64,000 nt of DNA from Chitinophaga sp. (GCF_019236475.1 NZ_JAFAIX010000003.1:124001-188000); one strand, 5' to 3'. Numbered from the stretch's first letter, positions 8,872 to 18,458 are shown. Program-made: numbers and translations. The notes: a model not told the origin generated them from the sequence alone.

Positions 8872-10044
8872 TTATACTGCTGCGCTTACTTGTTCGGGAA
8901 TAGGCTGTTTGCTGAAAGCCTGTTCCAGATCGGCTAACAGATCTGCCGCATCTTCCAGTCCAACGGACAAGCGGATCAGGCTATCGCTGACGCCCGCAGC
9001 TCTTCTTTTTTCATCTGGGATGGATTTATGCGTCATAGTCGCAGGATGACACAATAAACTCTTAATACCACCTAAACTTTCTGCCAGTTTGAAATATTGG
9101 GTAGACGTTACAAATGCGGTAGCTGCTGCGGTGGAATCATCTTTCAGCGTAAAGGAAATGATACCTCCAAACCCTTTACTCTGGCGTTTTGCCAGCTCAT
9201 GTCCGGGGTGACTAGGTAATCCTGGATAGAATACTTTATCTACTGCTGGATGTTGTGCGAGGTATTCCGCAATTTGTTGCGCATTCAGATTATGTTGACG
9301 AATACGTAGCGGCAGGGTTTCAATACCACGAATCAACAAGAAAGAATCGAACGGAGATAATACAGCACCACAGGCATTTTGGTAGAATTTGATTTCCTGT
9401 GCCAGTTGTTCTGTTTTACTGATAACTACTCCAGCGATGAGATCAGAGTGGCCGCCTAAATATTTGGTGGCACTATGTATCACTAGATCCGCACCCAATG
9501 CGATAGGTTGTTGGAGTATTGGCGACGCGAAGGTGTTGTCTACACACAATAGCACATTATTTGCTTTCGCGATGCTGGCAATGGCTGCAATATCGGAGAT
9601 CTTCAAAGTAGGGTTGGTAGGCGTTTCCAACCATATCAACCTGGTGGCTGGCGTTATCGCATGGAAGACGGTTTCGATATCGCTGGTATCAATATAATTG
9701 ACATGGATCCCAAACTTTTTGTATACTTTATCGAATAACCGGAACGCACCTCCGTAGATATCATCCACGGCTAAAATCTCATCACCGGATTTCAATAATT
9801 TTATCACCGCATCAATGGCTGCAAGTCCGCTGGAAAAGGCGGATGCGCCAGCGCCTCCTTCTAGGCCTGCTATGATTTTCTCTGCCGTTTCGCGGGTAGG
9901 GTTATTGGAACGGGCATAATCATAACCTTTGTTGACACCAGGCGCTTCCTGCACGAAAGTAGAAGTTTGATAAATCGGAACAGCGATAGCGCCGGTTTGA
10001 GGATCTACAGGAATAGAATGAATCAACTGTGTGATAGTACTCAT
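8872..10044 (-). CDS. Cys/Met metabolism PLP enzyme (cystathionine gamma-synthase / beta-lyase type)
   Basis: 390 aa, normal length for the trans-sulfuration enzymes. The PLP lysine is Lys194 in SATKYLGGHSD; the N-terminal YDYARSNNPTRE and the AFSSGLAAI phosphate-binding segment are intact. Fold type I PLP enzymes of this family make or break cystathionine or use O-acylhomoserine; the sequence cannot separate metB, metC and mccB activities. A SAM-I riboswitch with terminator lies directly upstream, so expression should rise when S-adenosylmethionine is low. That context favours a methionine-biosynthesis role. Confidence 0.9.
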   Translation of the reverse strand: MSTITQLIHSIPVDPQTGAIAVPIYQTSTFVQEAPGVNKGYDYARSNNPTRETAEKIIAGLEGGAGASAFSSGLAAIDAVIKLLKSGDEILAVDDIYGGAFRLFDKVYKKFGIHVNYIDTSDIETVFHAITPATRLIWLETPTNPTLKISDIAAIASIAKANNVLLCVDNTFASPILQQPIALGADLVIHSATKYLGGHSDLIAGVVISKTEQLAQEIKFYQNACGAVLSPFDSFLLIRGIETLPLRIRQHNLNAQQIAEYLAQHPAVDKVFYPGLPSHPGHELAKRQSKGFGGIISFTLKDDSTAAATAFVTSTQYFKLAESLGGIKSLLCHPATMTHKSIPDEKRRAAGVSDSLIRLSVGLEDAADLLADLEQAFSKQPIPEQVSAAV

Positions 10045-10140
10045 GGGTAAATGATTTTAAAGGTGAATAAAGGTGTTCCTGCAAGGGTACTATCAAGTGA
10101 GGTGGGCAGACAGGTGGGTGTTCTATTGCATGATAGCAAT

Positions 10141-10172
10141 AAAAAAACTCATCTGGCAGCCAGATGAGTTTT
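10141..10172 (-). terminator. Terminator of the SAM riboswitch
   Basis: A perfect stem AAAACTCATCTGG / CCAGATGAGTTTT around a 3-nt loop, followed on the minus strand by a T-run, sits between the riboswitch aptamer and the PLP enzyme start, as expected for transcriptional attenuation. Confidence 0.85.
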
Positions 10173-10216
10173 AAATATGGTGATTCCGAAGAAATCGCAA
10201 TAAAACTTTGTATCTG

Positions 10217-10321
10217 ACTTATCTTCCCTCGCCGCGGCGAGGATGGATGCAGCACCTTTCACTGGTGGTGAAGGTTGCTAAGGTATCATCGGGCCATTTC
10301 CCTACTCCTTTCTTGATAAGC
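10217..10321 (-). ncRNA. SAM-I (S-box) riboswitch
   Basis: Read on the minus strand the segment shows the SAM-I consensus in order: CTTATCAAGAAAGG, then TGGCCCGATGATACC, GCAACC, a hairpin, GGTGCT, a GC-rich hairpin (CTCGCCGCGGCGAG) and the closing GAAGATAAG. P1 pairs 10315-10320 with 10218-10223. It lies about 170 bp before the start of the Cys/Met PLP enzyme with a terminator in between, so SAM binding should switch transcription off. Confidence 0.95.
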
Positions 10322-10382
10322 AACTATGAAAGAACTGGTGCAAAGATACAGCGGAAAATCAATTCACCAAATTTATTTCCTA

Positions 10383-11348
10383 CTATTTTTGTGGACTAGT
10401 AATTCCAGCCGCGGTAACGGTCTCCTGAATTCCTTGCTGGTAAGACGTTGGCGTGAACTGAAAATATTTTTCAAATTTATCGGAATTGAAATGGTAAGGA
10501 TAGTTGTTTTGATACAACATTTCTACCATTTCTTTAATGGTACCGTCAAAGAGGCCAGTGATGGTGAGCATGAATTTTCCCAGATTCATGTGTTTGGCTT
10601 TTACATGCATTGCGTCTGCAAACATTTGCACATATTCTTTGCCGGTAGGGGCCGGAGAAGCTGTAGGGAGATGCCATACCTGGTTCCAACTGTTTGCATC
10701 CTGTAATAGGCGATACATGCCAACACCCGCGTCTGGGGTATAGGTATAGCTGTGAGGCAGATCATCCCGGCCTATCCACATAGGGGTGCTCTTGGTTTTG
10801 AATTTATCCATTATCAGGATATTGAGGAAGCCGGTCTTATCTGCCTTGGGGCCATAGAAATCAGCCGCCCTAGCAATACTAGCGGTGATGTTACCTGCTT
10901 GTACTTCGTCCATCAATTGACGGGCGATACGGGCTCTTACGGCTCCTTTTTTACTAGCAGGATTGTAAGGCGTGGTTTCCACCATCGGGCCATCTACTAA
11001 CCCATACGAGTATACGTTATCGAAGAATAATAATTTAGCGCCTGTTTCCTTACAAGCACGAATCACATTATTCATGATAGAGGGCCAGGCAACAGACCAG
11101 ACCTTGATATCGTATTTAAGTCCTGCGCAAAGGATCACATAATCGGAACCTTTTACTGCCGCAATCGTTTGTTTTTCATCTGTGATATCTGCGGCTACAA
11201 GATCTGTAATGCCTGCGTAGGATACTGGATTCCGACTAACAAGTCGCACCCGGTGGCCATTAGCAGCCAAGTGGTTAGTGAGTTCATTGGATATTATACC
11301 TCCTGCCCCCAGGATGGTATAAAGGGGTTGCATAGTTTGGTCTGGCAT
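10383..11348 (-). CDS. NAD-dependent epimerase/dehydratase family protein (atypical SDR)
   Basis: 321 aa from the ATG at 11348; another Met at 11333 (MQPLYTILGAGG) is also plausible, and the frame is open to 11396 inside the end of the trehalase gene. The N-terminal Rossmann motif is LGAGGIISNEL, followed by RLVSRNP and a predicted Asp64-type NAD-binding strand (VAADITD). The usual YxxxK is not obvious, and FFDNVYSYG stands near its place, as in atypical extended SDRs. Likely substrate unknown. It is the last gene of a DUF218-trehalase-SDR unit, with a 34-bp gap to the trehalase stop. Confidence 0.8.
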   Translation of the reverse strand: MPDQTMQPLYTILGAGGIISNELTNHLAANGHRVRLVSRNPVSYAGITDLVAADITDEKQTIAAVKGSDYVILCAGLKYDIKVWSVAWPSIMNNVIRACKETGAKLLFFDNVYSYGLVDGPMVETTPYNPASKKGAVRARIARQLMDEVQAGNITASIARAADFYGPKADKTGFLNILIMDKFKTKSTPMWIGRDDLPHSYTYTPDAGVGMYRLLQDANSWNQVWHLPTASPAPTGKEYVQMFADAMHVKAKHMNLGKFMLTITGLFDGTIKEMVEMLYQNNYPYHFNSDKFEKYFQFTPTSYQQGIQETVTAAGITSPQK

Positions 11349-11382
11349 AATGATGATTTGAGTAATGCAAAGAGACAGATAA

Positions 11383-12951
11383 TTACTGAATATCAAGATT
11401 AATTTTTCGTGAGAGGAATTCTAACAATACGCCATTAGTCCAGCCAAATCCATCCTGGAGGGCATACTCCCCTCCTCCGGCTGGCAAGTGTAGATCCTGT
11501 ACATTGTACTTCTCCAACAATTTACCAGTGTTTTTAAAAACGGAGACATTTAGTGTCGTCCATCTCCTGGCAATACTATCAGCGAGACTGGTTTGCATGT
11601 AATATTGTAATCCAATACAAGTAACATACTGCAACGGAGCCCATCCATTGGGAGCATCCCATTGCTGATGATTATTCACCCTTGTTGTAACCAAACCTCC
11701 GGGCGCTAGCAAATGCTCTCTGATAAATGAGGCCATAAGAGGTCGTTCCATTTCTTGCTGAGTTGCCACTCCACAAAATAAAGCAAATGCACCCGCCAGG
11801 GTAACCGCAGGTGTTTGCTGTTGGGTTTTCCAATCAAAATCATGATACCAGCCAGACATGGTATCCCTACAATAGGCAAGAATAGCATCTCTTCTACTCC
11901 ACGTCTTTTGCCAATATATTTTAGCAGAATCATTTTTTTGCTGGAGATTGTATCCGCGGCAGATCATCCATTCCAATTGTTTCATCAAACAGTTCAAGTC
12001 CACAGGAATGATATCAGTGGTATGAATTGTTTCCAGTCGCTGCGGGTCTTTGAACCAGCGACTACTAAAGTCCCAACCAGATTCGGCAGCAGCCCTGATA
12101 TCTCGATAAAACTCCTTGGGATCTCTGTTTGCTCCTGCTGCCGCCAGCACATCTTCTCGATAGGATTCTTCTCTTGGCTGATCACTAGTGTCCCAATAAC
12201 GGTTCAGTACTTCCCCTGATTTTAATTTCACCACATGCGCATAAGCACTACCAGGTTTTAGACTATCGGCGCCTTGCATCCAGAAGTTATATTCCTTCAG
12301 CATTTGCGGTAAATATCGTATCACCACAGAATCTCCTTTCACTTGGGCCAACAGCGCCACCATCAAAGAGAATAATGGCGGTTGAGAGCGGGTTAGGAAA
12401 TAGGTACGATTTCCATTCGGAATAAATCCAAAGGTATCAATAAGCCATGCGAAATTATCCACCATATTGGTCATCATATCATATTTCCCAGCGGCTTTCA
12501 GTCCTAGCATGGTAAAGTACGAATCCCAATAGTATACCTCCCGGAAGCGGCCACCAGGAACGATATAGGGATGAGGGAGTTTAATCAGGGAAATACTTCC
12601 GTCTGCCACTGGTTCCCGGCGCAAAACCGTCCAGAGGGTATCTATGTGTTTGCGGATGCCAGCACTGATATCACTGTGGTAAGTGTGGGCTTGAGAGACT
12701 GGCATCTCAAAATAGGTATCTGTAAATGATTTCAGGTTAAAATCCGGCTTATCTTTTAAGAGCTGATAAGCATGCATGATGGAATCTGGGGAGACTTTCG
12801 GCTTTAGGTCCGGGAAGGTTTTCCCGTCGGGGTAGATCCTATTCATTTGGACCGCTTCAAACAATCCAGGATAAGTGGTGCGGGGCGTTTTATACTGTGC
12901 CTGCGCAGCATTCAGGCAAATCAACAGAAAAGGCAACAACCATTTTTTCAT
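11383..12951 (-). CDS. treA: Periplasmic alpha,alpha-trehalase (GH37)
   Basis: 522 aa from the ATG at 12951, which gives a clean signal peptide (MKKWLLPFLLICLNAAQAQ); the longer open frame upstream has no such feature. Both trehalase signatures are present: PGGRFREVYYWDSYF and QWDAPNGWAPLQ. The region AAESGWDFSSRWF carries the catalytic acid Asp of GH37 enzymes. The enzyme splits trehalose to two glucoses outside the inner membrane. It follows the DUF218 gene by 88 bp and precedes an SDR gene by 34 bp, suggesting one transcript. Start choice and family are secure; the symbol is by family resemblance. Confidence 0.92.
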   Translation of the reverse strand: MKKWLLPFLLICLNAAQAQYKTPRTTYPGLFEAVQMNRIYPDGKTFPDLKPKVSPDSIMHAYQLLKDKPDFNLKSFTDTYFEMPVSQAHTYHSDISAGIRKHIDTLWTVLRREPVADGSISLIKLPHPYIVPGGRFREVYYWDSYFTMLGLKAAGKYDMMTNMVDNFAWLIDTFGFIPNGNRTYFLTRSQPPLFSLMVALLAQVKGDSVVIRYLPQMLKEYNFWMQGADSLKPGSAYAHVVKLKSGEVLNRYWDTSDQPREESYREDVLAAAGANRDPKEFYRDIRAAAESGWDFSSRWFKDPQRLETIHTTDIIPVDLNCLMKQLEWMICRGYNLQQKNDSAKIYWQKTWSRRDAILAYCRDTMSGWYHDFDWKTQQQTPAVTLAGAFALFCGVATQQEMERPLMASFIREHLLAPGGLVTTRVNNHQQWDAPNGWAPLQYVTCIGLQYYMQTSLADSIARRWTTLNVSVFKNTGKLLEKYNVQDLHLPAGGGEYALQDGFGWTNGVLLEFLSRKINLDIQ

Positions 12952-13039
12952 AACGTAGCGTTTTCTTAAGTCAGTAAAGGGTATACTTACTAAAATAAGC
13001 TTTTCGTCAGGAAAAACGGTTGTTGCCCCCATACTATTA

Positions 13040-14299
13040 TCACGGATCCAGTGGATCACGGCTATCCGCCTGCAAAGCACTCAGATCTGGGAAAAAGCTG
13101 ATGCTGGTTTCACTGACACTCTGCGACTCTTTCATTGGCACATAACCCAACTCCTGCCGGCATCGCATATCGAATATTTTTGTAGTAATATACGTGAGAT
13201 GCATGTTATCCGACACACAAAGCATCCGCTTATCCATGGGTATCCCGCTACGGAACATGATCCTGACAGCGTTTCGTATATTCGTGGTAGTATGCCTTGC
13301 ATATGGGTCTACGATCACGGCATATGCCGGCACTCCTAAACTGTCTACCAAGTATTTCTTCATCTCTATACCTTCTGCAAATGGCGTCAGGAAAGGATGT
13401 ACATGGCCTCCGGAAACGATGATAAATGGTGCTTTTCCACTTTTATAATCCGCTACACCTGATTTACAACGGTTCTTTCCCGCATCACTGATATGCTCTA
13501 TATTGCCTGGCCCTGCTCCCAAGATGAGAATAGCTGAATAGGGATATTTACCCCATTTCGTTTTCTTTATTTTCTGATAGGCATCCTTATTGAGCTTCGT
13601 CAGTGGCTCATATCTGCCGGCTTCATCATGATGGTTTAGTTGCAATAAGGCCAGAGATAAGTCCAGGGAGGGCTCAAAGAAAAACGAGGCATGCGTGTCT
13701 CCCCCTTGCAACTTCTCCAACAAACCATTTACACTGGCAAAATATTCAGGCGATTTTACCCAATAGGCAGCGGAATCTATTTTAGGATATCGGAACCCTT
13801 TATTTTTCGTATAGGCGTCCAGGATATAATTGACCCCATTTGCTGCATCTTGCCAGGCCGATTTAAGCAGGGCGCTATCACTCTCATGAATATAAAGTTG
13901 ATACATTCCGCTGCTGCGCATCGCCTGCATCATGGGCGCCATTTCGCGCGGATGGGTAGTCAACAGTTGATTAAGGCGCATCGCCACAGATGCCACGTCC
14001 TCCCCGGAAAACTGAAAAGGACGCACCATTGCATAGACATCATTGCCTGCCGCCGAAGCTGGCCTTGCCAATCGCTGGTTGAACTGCTGCCCTACCCGCA
14101 CTAGTAAAGAGTCTGTAGTGATGAGCTTACTCAGCACAGGCTGCTTTTCCATCAGGGTAAAGAGATAAAAATTTTTGTCTTGTACTGCACTAGGCCCGGA
14201 TAAAAATGTATACTGAGGGTCTGGTGCAGTCGTCTGTGCCATGGCAGTAAACCCCGCCATCACCAGGCAAATGACTATGATTCTTCGTTTAAATCGCAT
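13040..14299 (-). CDS. YdcF/ElyC (DUF218) family protein, secreted
   Basis: 419 aa from the Met at 14299. A signal peptide (RRIIVICLVMAGFTAMAQ) leads into a helical region of about 210 residues without a recognised domain. The C-terminal half is the DUF218/ElyC-SanA fold: YSAILILGAGPG, then KAPFIIVSGGHVHP, EGIEMKKYLVDSLGVP and RHTTTNIRNAV, which are the family blocks. DUF218 proteins are tied to envelope polysaccharide homeostasis in enterobacteria; the reaction is unknown. It is the promoter-proximal gene of the trehalase operon and diverges from a hybrid histidine kinase across a 230-bp AT-rich gap. Confidence 0.8.
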   Translation of the reverse strand: MRFKRRIIVICLVMAGFTAMAQTTAPDPQYTFLSGPSAVQDKNFYLFTLMEKQPVLSKLITTDSLLVRVGQQFNQRLARPASAAGNDVYAMVRPFQFSGEDVASVAMRLNQLLTTHPREMAPMMQAMRSSGMYQLYIHESDSALLKSAWQDAANGVNYILDAYTKNKGFRYPKIDSAAYWVKSPEYFASVNGLLEKLQGGDTHASFFFEPSLDLSLALLQLNHHDEAGRYEPLTKLNKDAYQKIKKTKWGKYPYSAILILGAGPGNIEHISDAGKNRCKSGVADYKSGKAPFIIVSGGHVHPFLTPFAEGIEMKKYLVDSLGVPAYAVIVDPYARHTTTNIRNAVRIMFRSGIPMDKRMLCVSDNMHLTYITTKIFDMRCRQELGYVPMKESQSVSETSISFFPDLSALQADSRDPLDP

Positions 14300-14529
14300 A
14301 TACAAGATTATATGATAATTGTGAATTTACAACTGCTTAATTTCAAATTTATCCATTTCTTAATTTAATAAATTTTCATAATGCATATATATCTGTAATA
14401 CATATCTACCTAATCCCTAAATAACTGTAAAACAAATGATTAGATAAAAATTCGATTGCGTCATCAGGCTCAAAACGCTTATTTTTACGCCGGAAAAAAC
14501 ACATGTTAGCCAAGCGCAATTCTTGACCC

Positions 14530-16680
14530 ATGCACAACAATCACGAGAGGAAGACATTTGTCCGATTTGCTGTACTGACCTTGATGATCATTGTAATGAT
14601 CAGCCTCTTTATGATCATCTTTTTCAGAAAGAGAACATCCGAACAACTGGGAACTATTATCCGGGAAATGGGCACTGGCCATACCAGTATTGTCTATCTC
14701 GATAGAGCCACACAGTTGTTATACAAGGCAGATAATAATTTTCGGTTGTATACTGTTACATACGATAAAAAGTACTTTAACAGTTATCGCGAGCAATTAA
14801 ATGGGCTGAAATTACAGCTCGATAGTGTGATGTTGGACAGCGTTAGTACAGGTAGTTTGCATAAACTACTCAACTACAAATCTGATAAAATGGGGATCTT
14901 CCTGCAATGTAGTCAGCAGTTGGATTCGTTACTCCAAATCCAAGAAGATTGGAAGCCAGCCGCTGTGTCGCTCCCAGTACAGGTATTGGGCAAATTGGTA
15001 GCGCAGCAAAAAGTGCAATCCGATACCATTGTGACCACAGAACAGGTAACCAAAACCAATAAAAAGAAATTATTCGGTCGGCTGAAAGACGCCATCACCA
15101 ATAAGTCCAGCGTTCACCAGCAGCATAACCAAGTAAGTGTAGTACATCATAATAACACTGCCAATAACAATAACGGGGCTATTTCACAGTCGCAGTTACA
15201 GCAGATGCAGGCCTCCTACGACCAGTTGCTGAATGAAGCTGCCAAGAGCAGGTTTCGGATGAACGCAGCGGAGCAGGACCTTGTAGCTACTAGTAGTCGT
15301 TTATTCGATCAACTGGAAACCTTGCTGCAGAATGCCCGTCGGGCCATGACAGATGCCATTATTGCCAAACAAGCGGAAAAAAAGGCAGAAGCCGGTTCTG
15401 CACTGTACTCCATCTGGCAGCAAAGCTATTGGGAAATCCCCCTGATACTCCTCCTGGCAGGCATTATCATCTATGGCATGATGCGCCTCTATCGCTATGA
15501 TCTTGCCTTATTGCGCTCCAAGCAACAGGCAGAGCGCCTCGCCCGACAGAAAGCAGAATTTGCTGCTACTGTTAGTCATGAACTGCGTACGCCTATTCAC
15601 TCCCTGCTTGGTTACAGCCAACAACTGAACCGCGAATACAAACCAGAAACGGTGTCTGCTATTCGTACCGCCGCTGAAATGCTGTTGCAAGTAGTGAATA
15701 ACGTATTGGACTATACGAAAATTGAAACAGAGAAACTGGTTTTAAAGCAGGAGAAATTTTCTCCTCGCACTGCCATAGAAGAGGTTTGTGAAGGACTCCG
15801 CGTACAATCGGATATGAAGTCGCTCATCATGACGCTCAACATCTTCTTCCCTACCAGCCTGCAAGTATCCGGCGATGCCTTCCGCCTGAAACAAGTGATC
15901 ACCAACTTGGTAGCCAATGCGATTAAATATACTGATAACGGGGAGATCACTGTTACTGCATCTGTTAGGAATACAGATAACAATACCTGTTTGCTCGAAG
16001 TATCCGTTACGGATACTGGTATTGGTATTCATAATCGGGATTTACCGCAACTCTTCGATGCGTTTACCCAAGCCGATCAGAACGATGCCAATGCGCACAA
16101 ACGTATTAGCGGTTCAGGTCTGGGGCTGCATATCGCCAAAAAAATAATTGATCTACATGAAGGTAAGATTCATGTAAAAAGCATACATGGCAAGGGTTCT
16201 ACCTTCTTCTTTGAAATCAAATATCCCATGGTGGTGCATAGTCCGGCTACCCGTAAAATTACGGTGCCCGTTAATGCCGCCAACCAGGAAGCACCCAGAA
16301 CCTCACTGACACGCATACTCGTAGTTGAAGATAATGTGCTTAATCAAAAGCTGTTATCTCTCATGCTGGATCGTATGCAGGTATATTACAAAGTGGTATC
16401 CAATGCGGAGGAAGCCCTCGTACAATTCGGGTCCTTTACTTTTGATATGGTATTCTCCGACATCGATCTTCCGGGCATGGATGGGCTGGCATTAGCCGCT
16501 AGGATACGTCAGTGGGAAGATAAAGAGAAAGCTGCCGTAAAAATAGTTGCCATTACTGGTAATATTTTGGAAGATGATGTGGCCAACTACCTCCGCTCCG
16601 GCTTCAATGATTATATCTCCAAGCCTTATCGGGAAGAGGATATCCTGGAGAAAATCCAGTTGTTTGGTATGATGGCGTGA
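14530..16680 (+). CDS. Hybrid sensor histidine kinase/response regulator
   Basis: 716 aa. TM1 is at about 13-33 and TM2 at about 300-318; between them lies a periplasmic sensor region with a His/Asn-rich linker (about 195-215) and a predicted coiled coil (220-285). HisKA follows with phospho-acceptor His350 in ATVSHELRTPIHS, then HATPase_c with the N box (NLVANAIKYTDNGE), VTDTGIGI and SGSGLGLHIAKKI. The C-terminal receiver has its phosphorylation site at Asp644 (FSDIDLPGMDG). No HPt or DNA-binding output domain is present, so a separate phosphotransfer partner is needed. Divergent from the trehalase operon; regulation of that operon is possible but unproven. Confidence 0.92.
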   Translation: MHNNHERKTFVRFAVLTLMIIVMISLFMIIFFRKRTSEQLGTIIREMGTGHTSIVYLDRATQLLYKADNNFRLYTVTYDKKYFNSYREQLNGLKLQLDSVMLDSVSTGSLHKLLNYKSDKMGIFLQCSQQLDSLLQIQEDWKPAAVSLPVQVLGKLVAQQKVQSDTIVTTEQVTKTNKKKLFGRLKDAITNKSSVHQQHNQVSVVHHNNTANNNNGAISQSQLQQMQASYDQLLNEAAKSRFRMNAAEQDLVATSSRLFDQLETLLQNARRAMTDAIIAKQAEKKAEAGSALYSIWQQSYWEIPLILLLAGIIIYGMMRLYRYDLALLRSKQQAERLARQKAEFAATVSHELRTPIHSLLGYSQQLNREYKPETVSAIRTAAEMLLQVVNNVLDYTKIETEKLVLKQEKFSPRTAIEEVCEGLRVQSDMKSLIMTLNIFFPTSLQVSGDAFRLKQVITNLVANAIKYTDNGEITVTASVRNTDNNTCLLEVSVTDTGIGIHNRDLPQLFDAFTQADQNDANAHKRISGSGLGLHIAKKIIDLHEGKIHVKSIHGKGSTFFFEIKYPMVVHSPATRKITVPVNAANQEAPRTSLTRILVVEDNVLNQKLLSLMLDRMQVYYKVVSNAEEALVQFGSFTFDMVFSDIDLPGMDGLALAARIRQWEDKEKAAVKIVAITGNILEDDVANYLRSGFNDYISKPYREEDILEKIQLFGMMA

Positions 16681-16714
16681 ATGGACTAACTTAAGCCGCT
16701 AAATTCGTTATCGC

Positions 16715-17407
16715 TTGACATTCGCAGACCGTATTATCGCATTCAATAAAACGCTCCATTTCGAAGGCAAACTGCCCACAGGTATTCGTGTGATGAATCC
16801 TTTCCAGAACAACAAGGAAATCGTGGGCATTATGACCTCCTTTTACAAAAAGTACTACGACGATCATCAGCCAAGGCAGATCATCTTTGGCATCAATCCC
16901 GGCAGATTAGGCGCTGGTTCTACCGGCGTACCATTTACGGATACCCAGCGAATGGCTACTGTGGGCCTAGAAATCAAGGGGTTTAAAACCCATGAACCGT
17001 CTTCTGTATTCGTTTATGATGTCATTAATGCCTATGGAGGCCCGGAAAAGTTTTATCGGAAGTTTTATATTACGAGTATATGTCCCCTAGGATTTACCGC
17101 CGAAAAAGGGGAAAAGGAAGTCAATTATAACTATTACGATAGCGCGGCGCTCACCAAAGCTGCTACCCCGCTCATTCTAAGCAGCATGGCCAGACAACTG
17201 GCATGGCCTGTCAGCCACGAAGTATGTTACTGTATGGGCACAGGCAAGAATGCGGCTTTCCTGCAAGGGTTAAACCAACAACATCAATTTTTTAAGCACG
17301 TGATTCCAGTGGAACATCCTCGATTTGTCATGCAATACAAATCGAAAACCAAGGATGCTTACATCAAAAAATACCTGGAAGCTTTCCGGGAGTATGATCA
17401 ATTATAG
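16715..17407 (+). CDS. SMUG2-type uracil-DNA glycosylase family protein (DUF4918)
   Basis: 230 aa starting at a TTG codon. An in-frame TAA stands at 16700-16702, no ATG lies between it and the start, and the first internal ATG would remove 26 conserved-looking residues. The family motif IIFGINPGRLGAGSTGVPFTD is the uracil-DNA glycosylase motif A region (GINPG), and IPVEHPRFVMQY near the C-terminus is motif B (HPS/HPR). Proteins of this branch excise damaged bases such as uracil or hydroxymethyluracil; activity here is inferred. The gene follows the hybrid kinase by 34 bp and may share its transcript. Confidence 0.8.
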   Translation: MTFADRIIAFNKTLHFEGKLPTGIRVMNPFQNNKEIVGIMTSFYKKYYDDHQPRQIIFGINPGRLGAGSTGVPFTDTQRMATVGLEIKGFKTHEPSSVFVYDVINAYGGPEKFYRKFYITSICPLGFTAEKGEKEVNYNYYDSAALTKAATPLILSSMARQLAWPVSHEVCYCMGTGKNAAFLQGLNQQHQFFKHVIPVEHPRFVMQYKSKTKDAYIKKYLEAFREYDQL

Positions 17408-17487
17408 ACTTGGTGCGAAAGTACTGCGGGGAACTGTGATAAAATCGCCACACCTCCTGTGGAATTCCACACCAATGGCTGCAAAAT

Positions 17488-17712
17488 TCAATCGGTGGCA
17501 TTCTTGATATAATCCGCAATCATATTCAGTAGACTGATATGCAATCGATGCCCTTTGGAGGTGGCGCCTTGGGCTCGGAGATAACCATCGTCGTCTTTTT
17601 CCATCGTAATTTCCTCACCGTCAATATCTACGGAATACATTTCGTGACCTGGAGTACCGGCAGGTTTTACATAAAAACGGCCGGAGGGGGTCTTGATTAT
17701 AAATGGCTGCAT
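17488..17712 (-). CDS. Small hypothetical protein (74 aa)
   Basis: I do not recognise a family. The protein is acidic in the middle (VDIDGEEITMEKDDDGYL) and appears to be a small beta-rich cytosolic domain ending in a helix (HISLLNMIADYIKNA). No signal peptide or membrane segment. It is third in a run of three short minus-strand genes (18336 to 17488) with gaps of 6 and 30 bp, which supports it being real and co-expressed with them. Confidence 0.6.
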   Translation of the reverse strand: MQPFIIKTPSGRFYVKPAGTPGHEMYSVDIDGEEITMEKDDDGYLRAQGATSKGHRLHISLLNMIADYIKNATD

Positions 17713-17742
17713 GGGACACGTTTTTAAAAAACGATGCAGAAA

Positions 17743-18030
17743 TCAGGCCGAAAGAAAATTGTAATACTTGTACCAGACCATTTCAAATTCTTCTTGGGAG
17801 AGGTCTTCTGCTACGAGTTGACTATTATGATTCAGGTCTTTGGGTTGGGGCACAGGTTCCACGCTGAGGGCAGTACCCCCAAAGTTGAAATTACTGTTCG
17901 CAATGCCAAAACTACCGTCCGGGTATAGTTCTATCTTTCTGCATTCAAAGCGGAGTTCATCCAGTTCGCTGTATTGGATCTCTGCTTCGTCATCTTCCCG
18001 GTTTAACCAATAAATCCTGACATAATGCAT
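17743..18030 (-). CDS. DUF6881-like small protein (95 aa)
   Basis: The N-terminal part (YVRIYWLNREDDEAEIQYSE, then ELRFECRKIELYPDGSFGIA) follows the pattern of the DUF6881 family, in which a short acidic stretch is followed by YSELD-x-R-x-E-x-RKVE and a final Gly-x-Ala. It is acidic and cytosolic, with no signal. The family has no established function; small proteins of this sort often sit beside toxin-immunity genes, but nothing of that type is seen here. The middle gene of the three-gene run. Confidence 0.6.
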   Translation of the reverse strand: MHYVRIYWLNREDDEAEIQYSELDELRFECRKIELYPDGSFGIANSNFNFGGTALSVEPVPQPKDLNHNSQLVAEDLSQEEFEMVWYKYYNFLSA

Positions 18031-18036
18031 GGAGTA

Positions 18037-18336
18037 TCAGATTTTTTCCAGCTTGCACTCCCAAACATGGTTGTGCTGCAGGGGACTTTCAATGACTACC
18101 CCTTTAATTTTGTAAGTATCACCCTCTTGCTGTATGCGTTCTCCCACCTGGGGAGCGCCTGCATCGTTGAATTGTACGGTAGCCATAATGCCGAATGACT
18201 TATAGCTGTTGATTTTCACGATGTCGGCAGAGCGTAACACTGCAGGGATAGTTTTTTTCCTGTTTACATTCCTGTACAGAAATACTCCAAGGATGAGAGA
18301 AGCGGCTAGGGCGGTTAATAATAAAGGAAACACCAC
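18037..18336 (-). CDS. Small membrane-anchored hypothetical protein (99 aa)
   Basis: One N-terminal transmembrane helix (residues 3-21, LLLTALAASLILGVFLY) is followed by a basic stop-transfer (RNVNRKK) and a soluble domain of about 70 residues with alternating beta-strand pattern. No family is recognised. It is the first gene of the small-gene run, 6 bp before the DUF6881-like gene. Confidence 0.6.
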   Translation of the reverse strand: MVFPLLLTALAASLILGVFLYRNVNRKKTIPAVLRSADIVKINSYKSFGIMATVQFNDAGAPQVGERIQQEGDTYKIKGVVIESPLQHNHVWECKLEKI

Positions 18337-18458
18337 GATAAACTAGGTTTAGCTGTTGACGTTGACATAAGGCATAACAAATTAAAAAATATTTCGCATT
18401 TAACGTGCAAATAAATACTTAAAACTGTATGCCCTCATCTAAGCCTTTTCTAAGCTTA

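Noticed and set aside
13040..13080. Long trehalase start at 13080 overlapping the DUF218 gene
   Set aside because: The start at 12951 gives a proper signal peptide; the extra 43 residues have none.
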